Source: Bradyrhizobium sp. ISRA464
Lineage (GTDB): Bacteria > Pseudomonadota > Alphaproteobacteria > Rhizobiales > Xanthobacteraceae
NCBI RefSeq assembly: GCF_029910095.1
Contig: NZ_CP094526.1
Span: forward strand, 1,798,001 to 1,862,000
Length of the DNA: 64,000 nt
Reading direction: 5' to 3'
This document shows, one piece after another, positions 44,281-54,035 of the stretch. Positions within the stretch are counted from its first letter, which is position 1. Each line of letters starts with the position of its first letter. The notes under the pieces were generated by a model. It saw nothing but the letters and a program-made list of their open reading frames with translations. It was not told the origin of the DNA and made no database searches. A program made the position numbers and the translations under genes.

Positions 44281-44308
44281 CAAGATATGTGCATCAAGAC
44301 ATGTGCAC
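44281..44308. repeat. Two tandem 14-bp repeats in the moxR/DUF1285 promoter region
   Basis: CAAGATATGTGCAT (44281-44294) is followed at once by CAAGACATGTGCAC (44295-44308), 12 of 14 bases identical. Each contains ATGTGCA. The units lie about 42 bp before the DUF1285 start and 170 bp before the divergent moxR start, in an AT-rich gap, so they may be a regulator binding site. Confidence 0.45.
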
Positions 44309-44349
44309 CAATCGTGCCAGATTGAAGGTAGGAAACCTTAAGGCAAACA

Positions 44350-44991
44350 ATGGCGAAGCAAGGGCAGACCGAGCAGGGCCGTGAAACCACGGGCCTCGAA
44401 AGCAAGGGTCTCGAAGGCCTCACCGCTGCGGCCAATCAAGCTGCGACATCGGGTCAGACCGGGCGCAAGGGACTGCCCCCGGTGCATCTGTGGAATCCTC
44501 CATTCTGCGGCGATCTCGACATGCGAATCGCCGGTGACGGCACCTGGTTTTACATGGGAACGCCGATCGGCCGTCCGGCGCTGGTGCGGCTGTTCTCCAC
44601 AATCCTGAAACGCGAGGACGGCAAGCACTTTCTCGTGACACCTGTGGAGAAAGTCGGCATTCGCGTCGACGATGCGCCGTTCCTCGCGGTCGAAATGCAA
44701 AAGCAGGAAGACAACCGCGGCCGCCTGCTCAGGTTCCGCACCAATGTCGATGATTGGGTCGATTGTGAGAAGGGCCATGGCCTGCGTTTCGAGGTCGCCG
44801 AGGATGGCGGGCTGACGCCCTATCTGCATGTCCGCGCCGATCTCTGGGCCAAGGTCACCCGCGCGCTCTATTACGATCTGGTTGACATGGGCGAGGAGCG
44901 GATGATCGATGGTCGTCAAATGTTCGGCGTCGAGTCCGGGGGCGAGTTCTTCGCGATGGCGGATGCGAAGCAGGTGAGGGACGCACTTTGA
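44350..44991 (+). CDS. DUF1285-family protein
   Basis: The 213-residue protein carries PPVHLWNPPFCGDLDMRIAG and FYMGTPIGRPALVRLFSTIL, the DUF1285 signature, after a polar N-terminal 50 residues. It is the first gene of an operon in which each gene overlaps the next. Function is unknown. The ATG at 44350 is preceded by AAGG. Confidence 0.85.
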   Translation: MAKQGQTEQGRETTGLESKGLEGLTAAANQAATSGQTGRKGLPPVHLWNPPFCGDLDMRIAGDGTWFYMGTPIGRPALVRLFSTILKREDGKHFLVTPVEKVGIRVDDAPFLAVEMQKQEDNRGRLLRFRTNVDDWVDCEKGHGLRFEVAEDGGLTPYLHVRADLWAKVTRALYYDLVDMGEERMIDGRQMFGVESGGEFFAMADAKQVRDAL

Positions 44992-45659
44992 ACGAGCCGT
45001 TGCTGAAGGCGGGGCCGGCGACGATCAGTTCGACGGAATTCTTTGCGCGGGCTCGCGCGCGGCTCAATTTCGACGTGCCGCCGGGCCTGATCGATCCTCG
45101 GATCATTCCGCGCACCGGGGATTCCGGCAACGATCGCATGCTCGAGATCGTCGCGAAGGAGCAGCCGGTGCGGCCGGCCGCCGTGCTGATTCCAGTGGTC
45201 GATCGTCCCGAGCCCACAGTGCTGCTGACGCAGCGCTCGCCCAATCTGTCGAGCCACGCCGGCCAGATTTCGTTTCCCGGCGGCAAGATCGACGCCACCG
45301 ACGCCTCGCCGCTCGATACCGCGCTGCGCGAGGCCTGCGAGGAGGTCGGGCTCAAGCGCGACTTCATCGACCCGGTCGGCTATCTCGACCTCTACGGCAC
45401 CGCGTTCGGCTTCCGCATCCTGCCGACGGTCGCCAAGGTGCGGCCCGGGTTCGCGCTTGACATCAACGAGGCCGAGGTCGTCGATGCCTTCGAGGTGCCG
45501 CTCGCCTTCCTGATGAATCCCGAGAATCATCAGATCCACACCAAGGAATTCCGCGGCATGGATCGATCCTATTACGCGATGCCGTTCGCCGAGCGCTATA
45601 TCTGGGGCGCGACCGCGGGTATCCTGCGCGTGCTGTATGAGCGGATTTACCTGTCATGA
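44988..45659 (+). CDS. CoA pyrophosphatase (NUDIX, NudL-like)
   Basis: This 223-residue NUDIX enzyme should split CoA or acyl-CoA to 3',5'-ADP and phosphopantetheine. It has LLTQRSPNLSSHAGQISFPG, which contains the CoA-type upstream element, and then the NUDIX box region FPGGKIDATDASPLDTALRE with REACEEVGL. The likely start is the TTG at 44988, overlapping the previous stop (TTGA), with GAGGG about nine bases upstream. An ATG 150 bases inside would lose conserved sequence. Confidence 0.86.
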   Translation: MNEPLLKAGPATISSTEFFARARARLNFDVPPGLIDPRIIPRTGDSGNDRMLEIVAKEQPVRPAAVLIPVVDRPEPTVLLTQRSPNLSSHAGQISFPGGKIDATDASPLDTALREACEEVGLKRDFIDPVGYLDLYGTAFGFRILPTVAKVRPGFALDINEAEVVDAFEVPLAFLMNPENHQIHTKEFRGMDRSYYAMPFAERYIWGATAGILRVLYERIYLS

Positions 45660-45931
45660 TCCGCACGGTGTTGACCGAGGTCGGAATCTTCCTGATCCCG
45701 TTCGCGGTCTATGCCAGCTTCCTGATCGCGACGCGCGCCGGCGTGGCGCTGCCGGCGTCGTGGCCGCTCGACATGCTGGCGAAGCTGACGCTGGCGGCGC
45801 TGCTGCTGGTCATCGTGAGCTTCGTCCTGCTCGCGGAGTATACCGGCGCGCCGCCGAACTCGACCTACGTGCCTGCCCATATCGAGAACGGCAGGCTGGT
45901 GCCCGGAGTTGAGACCGGAGTTGACAAATGA
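45656..45931 (+). CDS. DUF6111-family small membrane protein
   Basis: The 91-residue protein has two hydrophobic segments (about residues 9-30 and 41-62) and a conserved tail, EYTGAPPNSTYVPAHIENG. This matches a small Rhizobiales membrane family, DUF6111, of unknown function. It overlaps both neighbours by four bases (ATGA), so it is part of the same operon as the CoA pyrophosphatase and CCA-adding enzyme. Confidence 0.82.
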   Translation: MIRTVLTEVGIFLIPFAVYASFLIATRAGVALPASWPLDMLAKLTLAALLLVIVSFVLLAEYTGAPPNSTYVPAHIENGRLVPGVETGVDK

Positions 45932-47184
45932 GCGAGGTGCGCCTGTTGTCCGACGCGCCATGGCTCGCCTCCGGTCCGGCGGCGCGCGTGCTCGGCCTGC
46001 TCAATGCCGACGGCGAGGAGGCGCGCGTGATCGGCGGCGCCGTCCGCAACGCACTGATGCGGATTCCGCTCGGCGACATTGACATCGCCACCACCGCACT
46101 GCCGAACGAAGTGGTCCGCCGCGCCAAGCAGGCCGGTATCAAGAGCGTGCCGACCGGCATCGAGCACGGCACTGTCACGCTGGTCGTCGAGGGTCATCCT
46201 TTCGAGGTGACGACGCTGCGCGAGGACACCGAAACCTATGGCCGCAAGGCGAAGGTGGCGTTCGGCCGCGACTGGGTGCGGGATGCCGAGCGGCGCGACT
46301 TCACCATCAACGGCCTGTCGGTCGATGCCGAAGGCGTCGTACACGATCACGTCGGCGGGCTCGCCGACATCGAGGCGAGGCGCGTGCGCTTCATCGGCGA
46401 TCCCGCGCAACGGATCGCGGAGGACTATTTGCGCATCCTGCGCTTCTTCCGCTTCCACGCTGCCTATGGCGCCGGCGAGGTCGACCGCGCCGGCTATCTC
46501 GCCTGCATCGGCGGGCGCGCCGGACTTGCCGGTCTCTCGGCCGAGCGCATCCGCATGGAAATGCTCAAGCTCGTGGTCGCGGACGGTGCCGCCGCCGCGG
46601 TCGTCGCGATGGCGGACGGCGGTCTGCTGCTGCCGCTGTTCGGCGGCGTCGCCTATACCGGGCCGTTCGTGGCGATGATCGAGATCGAGAAGCTGATGGG
46701 TCTCGCGCCAAGCGCGGTACGCCGGCTCGCTGCGCTGACGGTCGCCGTCACCGAGGATGCGCGGCGCATCGCAAGCAGGCTGCGGCTCTCCAATGCCGAG
46801 GCCAAGGCGCTGGACTCGATGGGCCATCGCTGGTGGCGGTTGCCCGGCATGGACGAGGCGCATGCAAAGCGCCGGCTGTATCGGCTCGACGAGCAGCCCT
46901 ATCGCGACCGGCTGCTGCTCGCCTGGGCGCGAACCGGCGCGGGCCGAAATGTCGAGCAGTGGCGCGCGCTTGCGACGCTGCCGCAGCGCTGGCGCGCGCC
47001 TCACTTTCCGTTGCGGGCGTCGGATTTCATCGCACGCGGAATCGCCGAAGGACCGGCGCTGGGGCATGTCCTGACCTTGGCCGAGGATGCCTGGCTTGCC
47101 GCGGATTTCCCGCTGGATCCGCAAGTGCTGTCTGGCATCGCCGACCAGGCCGTTTCCCGTTTTACCCGTGACCACCGGCTGTGA
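45928..47184 (+). CDS. cca: CCA tRNA nucleotidyltransferase
   Basis: This 418-residue class II nucleotidyltransferase adds or repairs the CCA end of tRNAs. The N-terminal catalytic motif is VIGGAVRNALMRIPLGDIDI with the paired acidic residues, and RDFTINGLSVDAEGVVHDHV is the next conserved block. The RNA-binding neck domain follows. It ends an operon of overlapping genes and is followed by a strong hairpin shared with the convergent gene. A plain poly(A) polymerase has a similar head, but the length and the alphaproteobacterial context favour CCA addition. Confidence 0.9.
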   Translation: MSEVRLLSDAPWLASGPAARVLGLLNADGEEARVIGGAVRNALMRIPLGDIDIATTALPNEVVRRAKQAGIKSVPTGIEHGTVTLVVEGHPFEVTTLREDTETYGRKAKVAFGRDWVRDAERRDFTINGLSVDAEGVVHDHVGGLADIEARRVRFIGDPAQRIAEDYLRILRFFRFHAAYGAGEVDRAGYLACIGGRAGLAGLSAERIRMEMLKLVVADGAAAAVVAMADGGLLLPLFGGVAYTGPFVAMIEIEKLMGLAPSAVRRLAALTVAVTEDARRIASRLRLSNAEAKALDSMGHRWWRLPGMDEAHAKRRLYRLDEQPYRDRLLLAWARTGAGRNVEQWRALATLPQRWRAPHFPLRASDFIARGIAEGPALGHVLTLAEDAWLAADFPLDPQVLSGIADQAVSRFTRDHRL

Positions 47185-47300
47185 ACTTGCTCTCCGGCTT
47201 TGCCGACATGACCAACGCGGTCAGCGCGATGTCGCGGTGATCATCGGCGGAATGGTGATGATTGTCTCAGCGCTGCGCGCGCTCTGAACGCCCGGCGAGA

Positions 47301-47332
47301 CGATGCTGCCGGCGGGGCGCCAGGCAGCATCG
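47301..47332. terminator. Bidirectional hairpin between cca and the YodC-like gene
   Basis: CGATGCTGCC (47301-47310) and GGCAGCATCG (47323-47332) form a perfect 10-bp stem with a 12-nt loop. It is placed between two convergent genes. No U-run follows on either strand, so it may act as an RNA-stability structure or a weak terminator. Confidence 0.5.
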
Positions 47333-47349
47333 CGCGCAGAGCAGATGTG

Positions 47350-47625
47350 CTAGGCAGCCTTGCGCTTCTTCTTGCGGCCGTCGTCGTCTTCGTCCTCGTC
47401 GTCGTCTTCTTCGTCGTCCTCTTCCTCGTCCTCGTCATCCTCGTCTTCGTCGTCTTCCGGATCGAGTGCGGCCGATTCGAGCGCGACGAGCGGCAGCGTT
47501 TCGCGAAACAGATCGCCGTCCGTCCCCATCCAGAGGCACTCGACCTTGTCATCCTCGACTTCAACCACCGTCAACGGATGGCCGCCGGATTTCAGCATGA
47601 CGACATCGCCTGGTTTCAGTTCCAT
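47350..47625 (-). CDS. YodC-like (DUF2158) protein with a poly-acidic tail
   Basis: The 91-residue protein has the DUF2158 domain (MELKPGDVVMLKSGGHPLTV, then CLWMGTDGDLFRETLPLVAL) in its first 53 residues. Residues about 57-82 are almost all Asp and Glu, and the protein ends in a basic GRKKKRKAA. The acidic-then-basic tail is far more charged than in short YodC proteins. It might bind basic proteins or nucleic-acid complexes, but no role is known. The gene is convergent with cca. Confidence 0.82.
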   Translation of the reverse strand: MELKPGDVVMLKSGGHPLTVVEVEDDKVECLWMGTDGDLFRETLPLVALESAALDPEDDEDEDDEDEEEDDEEDDDEDEDDDGRKKKRKAA

Positions 47626-47739
47626 GATTTCCCTCCGCGCTTGATGACGCGGACGGCAGGCTATCGATCGGTCATGACAGTCCGATCACGGCCGACGCAA
47701 AGCGCAGTGGATTTGGTGTGAAGAACAACCAGCGAAGCG

Positions 47740-48480
47740 CTATTTGCGCGCGACCGGCACCAGTTCGGTCAGCGAGCGGATGATGCGGTCGGGCTTGACC
47801 GTCGATCCCGACGGCAGGCCCTCGCCATGCACGTCCATCCAGATCGCATAGATGCCGAGCCGTTGCGGCGCCACGACCTCCCACTCCAGATTGTCGCCGA
47901 CCATCCAGGTGTCAGGGGCAGTGACGCCGAGCGCCTCCATCGCGTGCAGATAGGCGCGCTCCTCCGGCTTGCCGAAGCCGTGCTCGCCCTCGATCTGGAT
48001 GTGATCGAAGCGGTGGCCGAGCGCAAAGCGCTCGACCTTGGCGCGCTGCATGTCGGCGGCGCCATTGGTGACCAGCGCGAGCTTGATGCCGAGCGCCTTC
48101 AGCGCATCGATCGCCTCGTGTGCGCCGGGGAAGACGAACATCTCCTCCTCGCGAAGCGTGGTGAAGCGATCGGCGATGCGGTCGGCGAGATCGTCCGGCA
48201 GCGCGCGGTGTCCGGCCGCCGCGAGCGCCGCGAAACCGCCCTTCACCGTCAGCCGTCGCGCCTCGCCGAGCCTGATCCGCCAGATCGGCTCCGCCTTCGA
48301 CCAGAATTGCCGTGCGGAAGCCAGCAGCGCAGTCGCGACCTGGCCCGGGGGCAGGGGAGCCAGCTCATCGGCGAATTCGGTGGCGATCTTGTTCCAGGCG
48401 ATCTCAGGGCGACCATAGGCCGACAGGATGGTGTCATCCATGTCGATCAGCATCGCACGCGGCAGGCTCCTTACGGCCAT
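47740..48480 (-). CDS. HAD-family hydrolase
   Basis: This 246-residue phosphatase-type enzyme has motif [10 protein letters not shown], motif [12 protein letters not shown], the Lys of motif III in HGFGKPEER, and motif [12 protein letters not shown]. It overlaps the end of hemF by ten bases and is the last gene of the trmL-queE-queD-hemF set. The substrate is unknown; it may be a phosphoglycolate- or nucleotide-phosphatase. Confidence 0.87.
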   Translation of the reverse strand: MAVRSLPRAMLIDMDDTILSAYGRPEIAWNKIATEFADELAPLPPGQVATALLASARQFWSKAEPIWRIRLGEARRLTVKGGFAALAAAGHRALPDDLADRIADRFTTLREEEMFVFPGAHEAIDALKALGIKLALVTNGAADMQRAKVERFALGHRFDHIQIEGEHGFGKPEERAYLHAMEALGVTAPDTWMVGDNLEWEVVAPQRLGIYAIWMDVHGEGLPSGSTVKPDRIIRSLTELVPVARK

Positions 48481-49367
48481 TTCACCTCCGGCGGCAGCGA
48501 CGACAGGATCGAATCCACGTTGCCGCCGGTCTTCAGGCCGAAGATGGTGCCGCGGTCGTAGAGCAGGTTGAATTCGACATAGCGCCCGCGGCGGATCAAT
48601 TGCTCCTCGCGATCCTCGGCGGTCCAGGCCTGCTGGAAATTGCGCCGCACCAGTTCGGGATAGATCTTCAGGAAGCTGCGCCCGACGTCCTGGGTGAAGA
48701 CGAGATCAGCCTCCCAGTCGCCGCTGTCGTGCCAGTCGTAGAAGATGCCGCCGATGCCGCGGGCTTCCTTGCGATGCGGCAGGTAGAAGTATTCATCGCA
48801 CCACTTCTTGTACTTGTCGTAGTCGGCGACGCCGTTCGGACCGGAGCAGGCCTCCTTCATCGCGGCGTGGAAGGCGATCGTGTCGGGGTCGTCCTGGGTG
48901 CGTCGCCGGTTCAGCACCGGCGTCAGGTCGGCGCCGCCGCCGAACCAGGCCTTGGTGGTGACGACGAAGCGGGTGTTCATGTGCACGGCGGGCACGTTGG
49001 GATTGCGTAAATGCGCGATCAGCGAAATGCCGGACGCCCAGAAGCGCGGATCGTCGGCGGCGCCGGGAATCTGCGCGCGGAATTCGGGGGCGAATTCGCC
49101 ATGCACCGTCGAGCAGTGCACGCCGACCTTCTCGAACAGCCGCCCCTTCATGACCGACATCACGCCGCCGCCGCCGGGCTTGCCGGTGTGATCGGTGCGG
49201 TCCCAGGGCGTGCGCACGAACCGGCCCGCGCTGCCGGGATAGAGCGCCGAGGGGGCGTCATCCTCGAGCCGCTCGAAGGCCGCGCAGATGTCGTTGCGCA
49301 ACGCCTCGAACCAGCGCCGCGCGCGCGCCTTGCGATCCTCGATGATGGCGGGGTCTGTCGGCCGCAT
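48471..49367 (-). CDS. hemF: Oxygen-dependent coproporphyrinogen III oxidase
   Basis: The 298-residue enzyme oxidises coproporphyrinogen III to protoporphyrinogen IX with oxygen in haem synthesis. HemF blocks are clear: [40 protein letters not shown] and [20 protein letters not shown]. The ATG at 49367 gives the typical N-terminus; upstream codons in the same frame overlap queD. It sits two bases after queD. Bradyrhizobium species also use oxygen-independent hemN elsewhere, so this is the aerobic route. Confidence 0.94.
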   Translation of the reverse strand: MRPTDPAIIEDRKARARRWFEALRNDICAAFERLEDDAPSALYPGSAGRFVRTPWDRTDHTGKPGGGGVMSVMKGRLFEKVGVHCSTVHGEFAPEFRAQIPGAADDPRFWASGISLIAHLRNPNVPAVHMNTRFVVTTKAWFGGGADLTPVLNRRRTQDDPDTIAFHAAMKEACSGPNGVADYDKYKKWCDEYFYLPHRKEARGIGGIFYDWHDSGDWEADLVFTQDVGRSFLKIYPELVRRNFQQAWTAEDREEQLIRRGRYVEFNLLYDRGTIFGLKTGGNVDSILSSLPPEVKWP

Positions 49368-49369
49368 GG

Positions 49370-49735
49370 CTAGTCCTGCGGGCCGTAATAGGTGCAGCTC
49401 TCGCCGCAGCTGTCGCGGTGGACGCTGACGCGCGTCAGCTTTCCGGCATGCTGCAACCGCTCCCAAATGAAGCGCGACAGGTTCTCCAGCGTCGGCAACC
49501 CGATCGCCTCGATCTTGTTGAGGAACTTATGGTCGAGCGTCTTCTGCACCTCGGCCATGCTGCGTTCGAGCAGGCCGAGGTCGACCACCATCCCGGTCTT
49601 CGGATCCGGCGTGCCGCGCACGGTGACTTCGGCGCGAAAGGAGTGGCCGTGAATCTCCTCGCTGCCGGCGCCAAAGGTCGTTCCGGACAGCGCATGCGCA
49701 GCCTCGAAGCGGAACGTTTTCGTCAATTCCCACAT
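49370..49735 (-). CDS. queD: 6-carboxy-5,6,7,8-tetrahydropterin synthase
   Basis: The 121-residue protein, second in queuosine precursor synthesis, converts dihydroneopterin triphosphate to 6-carboxytetrahydropterin. It starts [16 protein letters not shown]; zinc-binding His residues fall in FEAAHAL and IHGHSF, and the catalytic Cys in the [15 protein letters not shown] region is not obvious. The family match rests on the HGHSFRAEV block and [20 protein letters not shown]. The ATG at 49735 is used because it gives the standard length; an ATG at 49783 is also in frame. The next gene upstream, queE, is the following pathway step. Confidence 0.88.
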   Translation of the reverse strand: MWELTKTFRFEAAHALSGTTFGAGSEEIHGHSFRAEVTVRGTPDPKTGMVVDLGLLERSMAEVQKTLDHKFLNKIEAIGLPTLENLSRFIWERLQHAGKLTRVSVHRDSCGESCTYYGPQD

Positions 49736-49769
49736 CTCTCTCAACAATCCAGTTCTGTCAGATTCCAGT

Positions 49770-50402
49770 TCATCTGATGCCAAGCGTCTTGTGCGTCTGC
49801 ACGCTCAGCCGCCATTGCGGGTGCTTCAGGCAGTACTCGATCGCACGCGCGGTGTTCTCGATCACGTCGGGGCCGTCCATCGGCTGCAGCGAGAAGCGCT
49901 CGAAGGAGAGGCCCGCGAAATCCTCCGGGCTGTTTTCCGGCTGCGGATAGACCAGCTTGAGCTCATGTCCCTTGCGCACCACGAGGTCAGTCGCGGCCTT
50001 TGGGCTCACGCAGATCCAGTCGAGCCCATCGGGTGGCGCGATGGTGCCGTTGGTCTCGATCGCGATCGCGAAGCCGCGCCCGTGCAGGGCCTCGATCAGG
50101 GGCGTATCGACCTGCAGCAGCGGCTCCCCGCCGGTCAGCACCACATAGCGGTCGGCGTCCCCTCCGGTCCATTGCGCGGCAATGGTGTCCGCGAGCTCTT
50201 CCGCGGTCGCATAGCGGCCACCCAGGGTGCCGTCGGTGCCGACAAAATCGGTGTCGCAGAATCGGCAGACCGCGCCGGCGCGGTCCTGCTCGCGGCCGCT
50301 CCAGAGATTGCAGCCGGCGAAGCGGCAGAACACGGAGGCCCGGCCCGCATGGGCGCCTTCGCCCTGCAGGGTCAGAAAGATCTCCTTGACTGCGTAGCTC
50401 AC
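49770..50402 (-). CDS. queE: 7-carboxy-7-deazaguanine synthase
   Basis: This 210-residue radical SAM enzyme contracts 6-carboxytetrahydropterin to 7-carboxy-7-deazaguanine for queuosine. It has the unusual CX14CX2C cluster motif: Cys31, Cys46 and Cys49 in GCNLWSGREQDRAGAVCRFC. GGEPLLQ follows. The likely start is GTG at 50402. It lies 10 bp after trmL and 34 bp before queD, so tRNA modification genes (wobble-base queuosine and wobble 2'-O-methylation) share this operon. Confidence 0.93.
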   Translation of the reverse strand: MSYAVKEIFLTLQGEGAHAGRASVFCRFAGCNLWSGREQDRAGAVCRFCDTDFVGTDGTLGGRYATAEELADTIAAQWTGGDADRYVVLTGGEPLLQVDTPLIEALHGRGFAIAIETNGTIAPPDGLDWICVSPKAATDLVVRKGHELKLVYPQPENSPEDFAGLSFERFSLQPMDGPDVIENTARAIEYCLKHPQWRLSVQTHKTLGIR

Positions 50403-50412
50403 CGAAAATCCC

Positions 50413-50868
50413 TTAAGTTGCCGAGCCGGTCTGGCGCAGCGCCTCACCGAGTGCCATAGCCGCCGTGACCGCCACATTGAGCGAGCGCAAACTCGGCTTG
50501 ATCGGAATCACCAGCCGCGCATCCGCGGCGGCCACCACTGCGTCGGTGACCCCTGCCGTCTCGCGCCCGAAGAGCAGGACATCGGAGGCGGTATACTGGA
50601 AATCAAGGTAGGATTTCGCCGCCTTGGTCGTGAACAGGATCAGCCGACACCCTGCCTCGGTACGCCATTCCTCGAATTTTGACCATGAGTCGTGGCGCAT
50701 CAACCTGACATGGTCGAGATAGTCCATGCCCGCCCGGCGGAAATGCCGATCCGACGTATCGAAGCCCGCCGGTTCGATGATATGGGCAGCCACGTCCAGG
50801 CAGGCGCAGAGGCGCAGAATCGTTCCTGTATTCTGGGGGATATCGGGCTGGAACAGCGCGATCTGCAT
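50413..50868 (-). CDS. trmL: tRNA (cytidine(34)-2'-O)-methyltransferase, TrmL/SpoU type
   Basis: The 151-residue SPOUT-fold methyltransferase methylates the ribose of the tRNA wobble nucleotide in Leu tRNAs. Knot motifs are visible: LFQPDIPQNTGTILRLCA, LLFGRETAGV and VIPIKPSLRSLNVAVTAAM. It is the first gene of the operon with queE, queD, hemF and the HAD gene and is divergent from the bc1 genes. Confidence 0.9.
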   Translation of the reverse strand: MQIALFQPDIPQNTGTILRLCACLDVAAHIIEPAGFDTSDRHFRRAGMDYLDHVRLMRHDSWSKFEEWRTEAGCRLILFTTKAAKSYLDFQYTASDVLLFGRETAGVTDAVVAAADARLVIPIKPSLRSLNVAVTAAMALGEALRQTGSAT

Positions 50869-51144
50869 GATGCTGGCGACCTGTGAAGTCCGGATGAAAT
50901 TGTCTTAATAAAACATCGCTTGGCGCGGATTTCGTGCATTGCACGCTTGCGAGCCGATAGCGGGCTTGCGCTCGTCCGGCAAGGGTGCCAATAGAACGAT
51001 TCTGGACTGCTGTTCCGCCGTTTGGGGTGCGGAAGGGCGGTTTTCTGCCGCCGCGGGGGCCGCGGGCGCCGGCAGCCTTTCCTGGGCGCGTTCCGCGTCT
51101 CCGGGGCGGTTCCACCGGCTGCGGATATGAAAGGGCTTGGAAAC

Positions 51145-51675
51145 GTGACGACAGCGTCTTCGGCGGACCATCCGACACGCCGTGATTTCCTTTTTGTTGC
51201 AACCGGAGCGGCCGCCGCGGTCGGCACAGTCGCTACCGTCTGGCCGCTGGTGACCCAGATGAACCCGGACGCCGCCACGATCGCGGCCGGTGCGCCGATC
51301 GAGGTCGACCTGACGCCGATCGCCGAGGGCCAGGACATCAAGGTCTTCTGGCGCGGCAAGCCGATCTACATCAGCCATCGCACCAAGAAGCAGATCGAGG
51401 AAGCCCAGAGCGTGGCGCTCTCGAGCCTGCCCGACCCGCAGCCGGACTCGGCGCGCGTCAAGGCCGGCCACGATCAGTGGTTGGTGGTGATCGGCATCTG
51501 CACGCATCTTGGTTGTATCCCGATCGCTCATGAGGGCAATTACGACGGCTTCTTCTGCCCGTGCCACGGTTCGCAGTACGATTCCTCCGGCCGCATCCGG
51601 CAGGGGCCGGCGCCCGCCAACCTGGCGGTGCCGCCCTATACGTTCGTTTCCGACACTAAAATCCAGATCGGCTAA
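51145..51675 (+). CDS. petA: Ubiquinol-cytochrome c reductase Rieske iron-sulfur subunit
   Basis: This 176-residue subunit (also called FbcF) carries the Rieske 2Fe-2S cluster of the cytochrome bc1 complex. The ligands lie in C119-T-H-L-G-C124 and C138-P-C140-H141-G-S. The N-terminus has a Tat-like [16 protein letters not shown] that also anchors the protein in the inner membrane. The GTG at 51145 gives [10 protein letters not shown], the length I recall for the Bradyrhizobium protein; an ATG at 51127 is in frame. It is followed by fbcH in the same operon. Confidence 0.93.
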   Translation: MTTASSADHPTRRDFLFVATGAAAAVGTVATVWPLVTQMNPDAATIAAGAPIEVDLTPIAEGQDIKVFWRGKPIYISHRTKKQIEEAQSVALSSLPDPQPDSARVKAGHDQWLVVIGICTHLGCIPIAHEGNYDGFFCPCHGSQYDSSGRIRQGPAPANLAVPPYTFVSDTKIQIG

Positions 51676-51746
51676 GTCCCGGACCCTTCCGGGCTTCGGC
51701 CTTAACTTGGACCCATCGCGTCGTTTTTCTTCTCAGGATCGCATCA

Positions 51747-53816
51747 ATGAGCGGACCATCCGATTATCAACCGACCAACCCCGCCTTGAAGTGGATCGAA
51801 CGGCGCCTTCCGATTATGGGCCTGGTCCACTCGTCCTTCGTGGCCTATCCGACGCCGCGCAACCTGAACTACTGGTGGACCTTCGGCGCCATCCTTTCGA
51901 TGATGCTGGCGGTGCAGATCATCACTGGCGTGATCCTGGCGATGCACTACACGCCGAGCGCCGATCTCGCCTTTAGGTCGGTCGAACTGATCATGCGCGA
52001 CGTCAATTACGGTTGGTTGCTGCGGTACATCCACGCCAGCGGCGCGTCGATGTTCTTCTTCGCAGTCTACATCCACATGTTCCGCGGCATCTATTACGGG
52101 TCATACAAGGAGCCGCGCGAGGTGCTGTGGATCCTCGGCGTCATCATCTACCTGCTGATGATGGCAACAGGTTTCCTGGGCTATGCGTTGCCGTGGGGCC
52201 AGATGAGCTTCTGGGGCGCCACCGTCATCACCAACCTGTTCTCGGCGATTCCCTATGTCGGCGAGAGCATCGTGACGCTGCTGTGGGGCGGCTATTCGGT
52301 CGGCAACCCGACGCTGAATCGCTTCTTCTCGCTGCACTACCTGTTGCCGTTCGTGATCGCCGGCGTGGTCGTGCTGCATATCTGGGCGCTGCATGTCGCG
52401 GGCCAGAACAATCCGGCCGGCGTCGAGGCCAAGACCGAGAAGGACACCGTTGCGTTCACGCCGTATGCGACGATCAAGGACCTGTTCGGCGTGTCCTGCT
52501 TCATGATCTTCTTCGCCTGGTTCATCTTCTACATGCCGAACTATCTGATGGAGGCGGACAACTATATCCCTGCCAATCCCGGCGTGACGCCGGCGCATAT
52601 CGTGCCGGAGTGGTACTACCTGCCGTTCTACGCGATGCTGCGCAGCATTCCGAACAAGCTCGCCGGCGTCGTCGTGATGTTTTCGGCGATCATCATTCTG
52701 TGCTTCCTGCCCTGGCTCGACAGCGCGCGGACCCGTTCGTCGAAGTACCGTCCGCTAGCCAAGCAGTTCTTCTGGATCTTCGTGGTGGTCTGCATCGGGC
52801 TCGGCTATCTCGGCTCAAAGCCGCCGGAAGGTATCTATGTGGTCGCCGGCCGCGTCCTGACGGCTTGCTATTTCGCGTACTTCCTGATCGTGCTGCCGCT
52901 GCTCGCCCGGATCGAGACGCCGCGCCCGCTGCCGAACTCGATCGCCGATGACGTACTGTCGAAGAGCCGGGGCAAGGCCGCGACCGTGGCGTCCGTCGCG
53001 CTCGCGCTGGTGGTCGCAGGCGGCGTGTTTGCCGGCAGCACCCAGTACGCCAAGGCCGAGGGCGATGAGGCGCCCCCGGCCCAGAAGTGGTCGTTCTCCG
53101 GCCCTTTCGGCAAGTTTGACCGCGGTTCGCTGCAGCGTGGCCTGAAGGTCTACAAGGAAGTCTGCTCGGCCTGTCACGCGCTGTCCTATGTGGCGTTCCG
53201 CAACCTCGCCGATCCCGGTGGCCCCGGCTACTCGGCGGCGCAGGTGGCTGCGCTCGCGTCCGAGTACAAGATCAAGGACGGTCCGAACGACCAGGGCGAG
53301 ATGTTCGAGCGTCCGGGCCGCCCGGCGGACTACTTCCCGTCGCCGTTCCCGAACGAGCAGGCTGCACGCGCGGCCAATGGCGGCGCAGCTCCGCCGGATC
53401 TGTCGCTGATCGCGAAGGCGCGCTCCTATGACCGCGGCTTCCCGCAGTTCATCATCGACTTCTTCACCCAGTACCAGGAGCAGGGACCCGACTACGTCTC
53501 GGCGATCCTGCAGGGCTTCGAGGACAAGCCGCCGGCTGGCGTCACGATCCCGGAGGGCTCGTACTACAACAAGTACTTCCCCGGCCACGCGATCAAGATG
53601 CCGAAGCCGCTCTCCGACGGTCAGGTGACCTTCGACGACGGCTCGCCGGCGACGGTCGCGCAGTACGCCCACGACGTCACGACCTTCCTGATGTGGGCCG
53701 CCGAGCCGCACATGGAAGAGCGCAAGCGGATCGGCATGCAGGTCTTCGTGTTCCTGATCATCTTCGCCTTCCTGATGTACTTCACCAAGAAGCGGGTCTG
53801 GGCCAACGCGCACTGA
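51747..53816 (+). CDS. fbcH: Fused cytochrome b / cytochrome c1 precursor of the bc1 complex
   Basis: At 689 residues, this is the fused gene known from Bradyrhizobium and relatives. Residues to about 410 are cytochrome b ([17 protein letters not shown], then [18 protein letters not shown] with the PEWY motif of the quinol site). A linker membrane segment with AKAEG lies near residues 410-440, and cytochrome c1 follows with the haem site C473-S-A-C-H477 and a C-terminal anchor ([20 protein letters not shown]). The precursor is cleaved by signal peptidase into both cytochromes. It completes a three-subunit bc1 complex with the Rieske protein. Confidence 0.96.
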   Translation: MSGPSDYQPTNPALKWIERRLPIMGLVHSSFVAYPTPRNLNYWWTFGAILSMMLAVQIITGVILAMHYTPSADLAFRSVELIMRDVNYGWLLRYIHASGASMFFFAVYIHMFRGIYYGSYKEPREVLWILGVIIYLLMMATGFLGYALPWGQMSFWGATVITNLFSAIPYVGESIVTLLWGGYSVGNPTLNRFFSLHYLLPFVIAGVVVLHIWALHVAGQNNPAGVEAKTEKDTVAFTPYATIKDLFGVSCFMIFFAWFIFYMPNYLMEADNYIPANPGVTPAHIVPEWYYLPFYAMLRSIPNKLAGVVVMFSAIIILCFLPWLDSARTRSSKYRPLAKQFFWIFVVVCIGLGYLGSKPPEGIYVVAGRVLTACYFAYFLIVLPLLARIETPRPLPNSIADDVLSKSRGKAATVASVALALVVAGGVFAGSTQYAKAEGDEAPPAQKWSFSGPFGKFDRGSLQRGLKVYKEVCSACHALSYVAFRNLADPGGPGYSAAQVAALASEYKIKDGPNDQGEMFERPGRPADYFPSPFPNEQAARAANGGAAPPDLSLIAKARSYDRGFPQFIIDFFTQYQEQGPDYVSAILQGFEDKPPAGVTIPEGSYYNKYFPGHAIKMPKPLSDGQVTFDDGSPATVAQYAHDVTTFLMWAAEPHMEERKRIGMQVFVFLIIFAFLMYFTKKRVWANAH

Positions 53817-53841
53817 CGCGCGGCTGCTGTCACGACATTGA

Positions 53842-53870
53842 AAAAGCCCCTGCGGGGGCTTTTTTATTTG
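53842..53870. terminator. Intrinsic terminator after fbcH
   Basis: AAAAGCCCC and GGGGCTTTT form a 9-bp stem around TGCG, followed by a T-run and ATTTG. It lies 25 bp after the fbcH stop. The A-run before the stem gives it bidirectional form. Confidence 0.88.
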
Positions 53871-54035
53871 TCGCGTGACCGGGATATGACAGGGGGCGGC
53901 TTTGCCGCGCGACGAAACCGCCTCGGTCTGCAGGCGCGATGACGAGTGTGCGAGCTTGCCGCAGGGCGATTGCGTCCCTTGCCGAGTGCGGACAAAATGC
54001 CGGCCAATCGGCCGGCAAACATTGCGGAGGAACTC

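Noticed and set aside
51022..51144. Longer N-terminus for the Rieske protein
   Set aside because: The extension is Gly/Arg-rich and would sit before the Tat-like signal; the GTG start gives the standard length.
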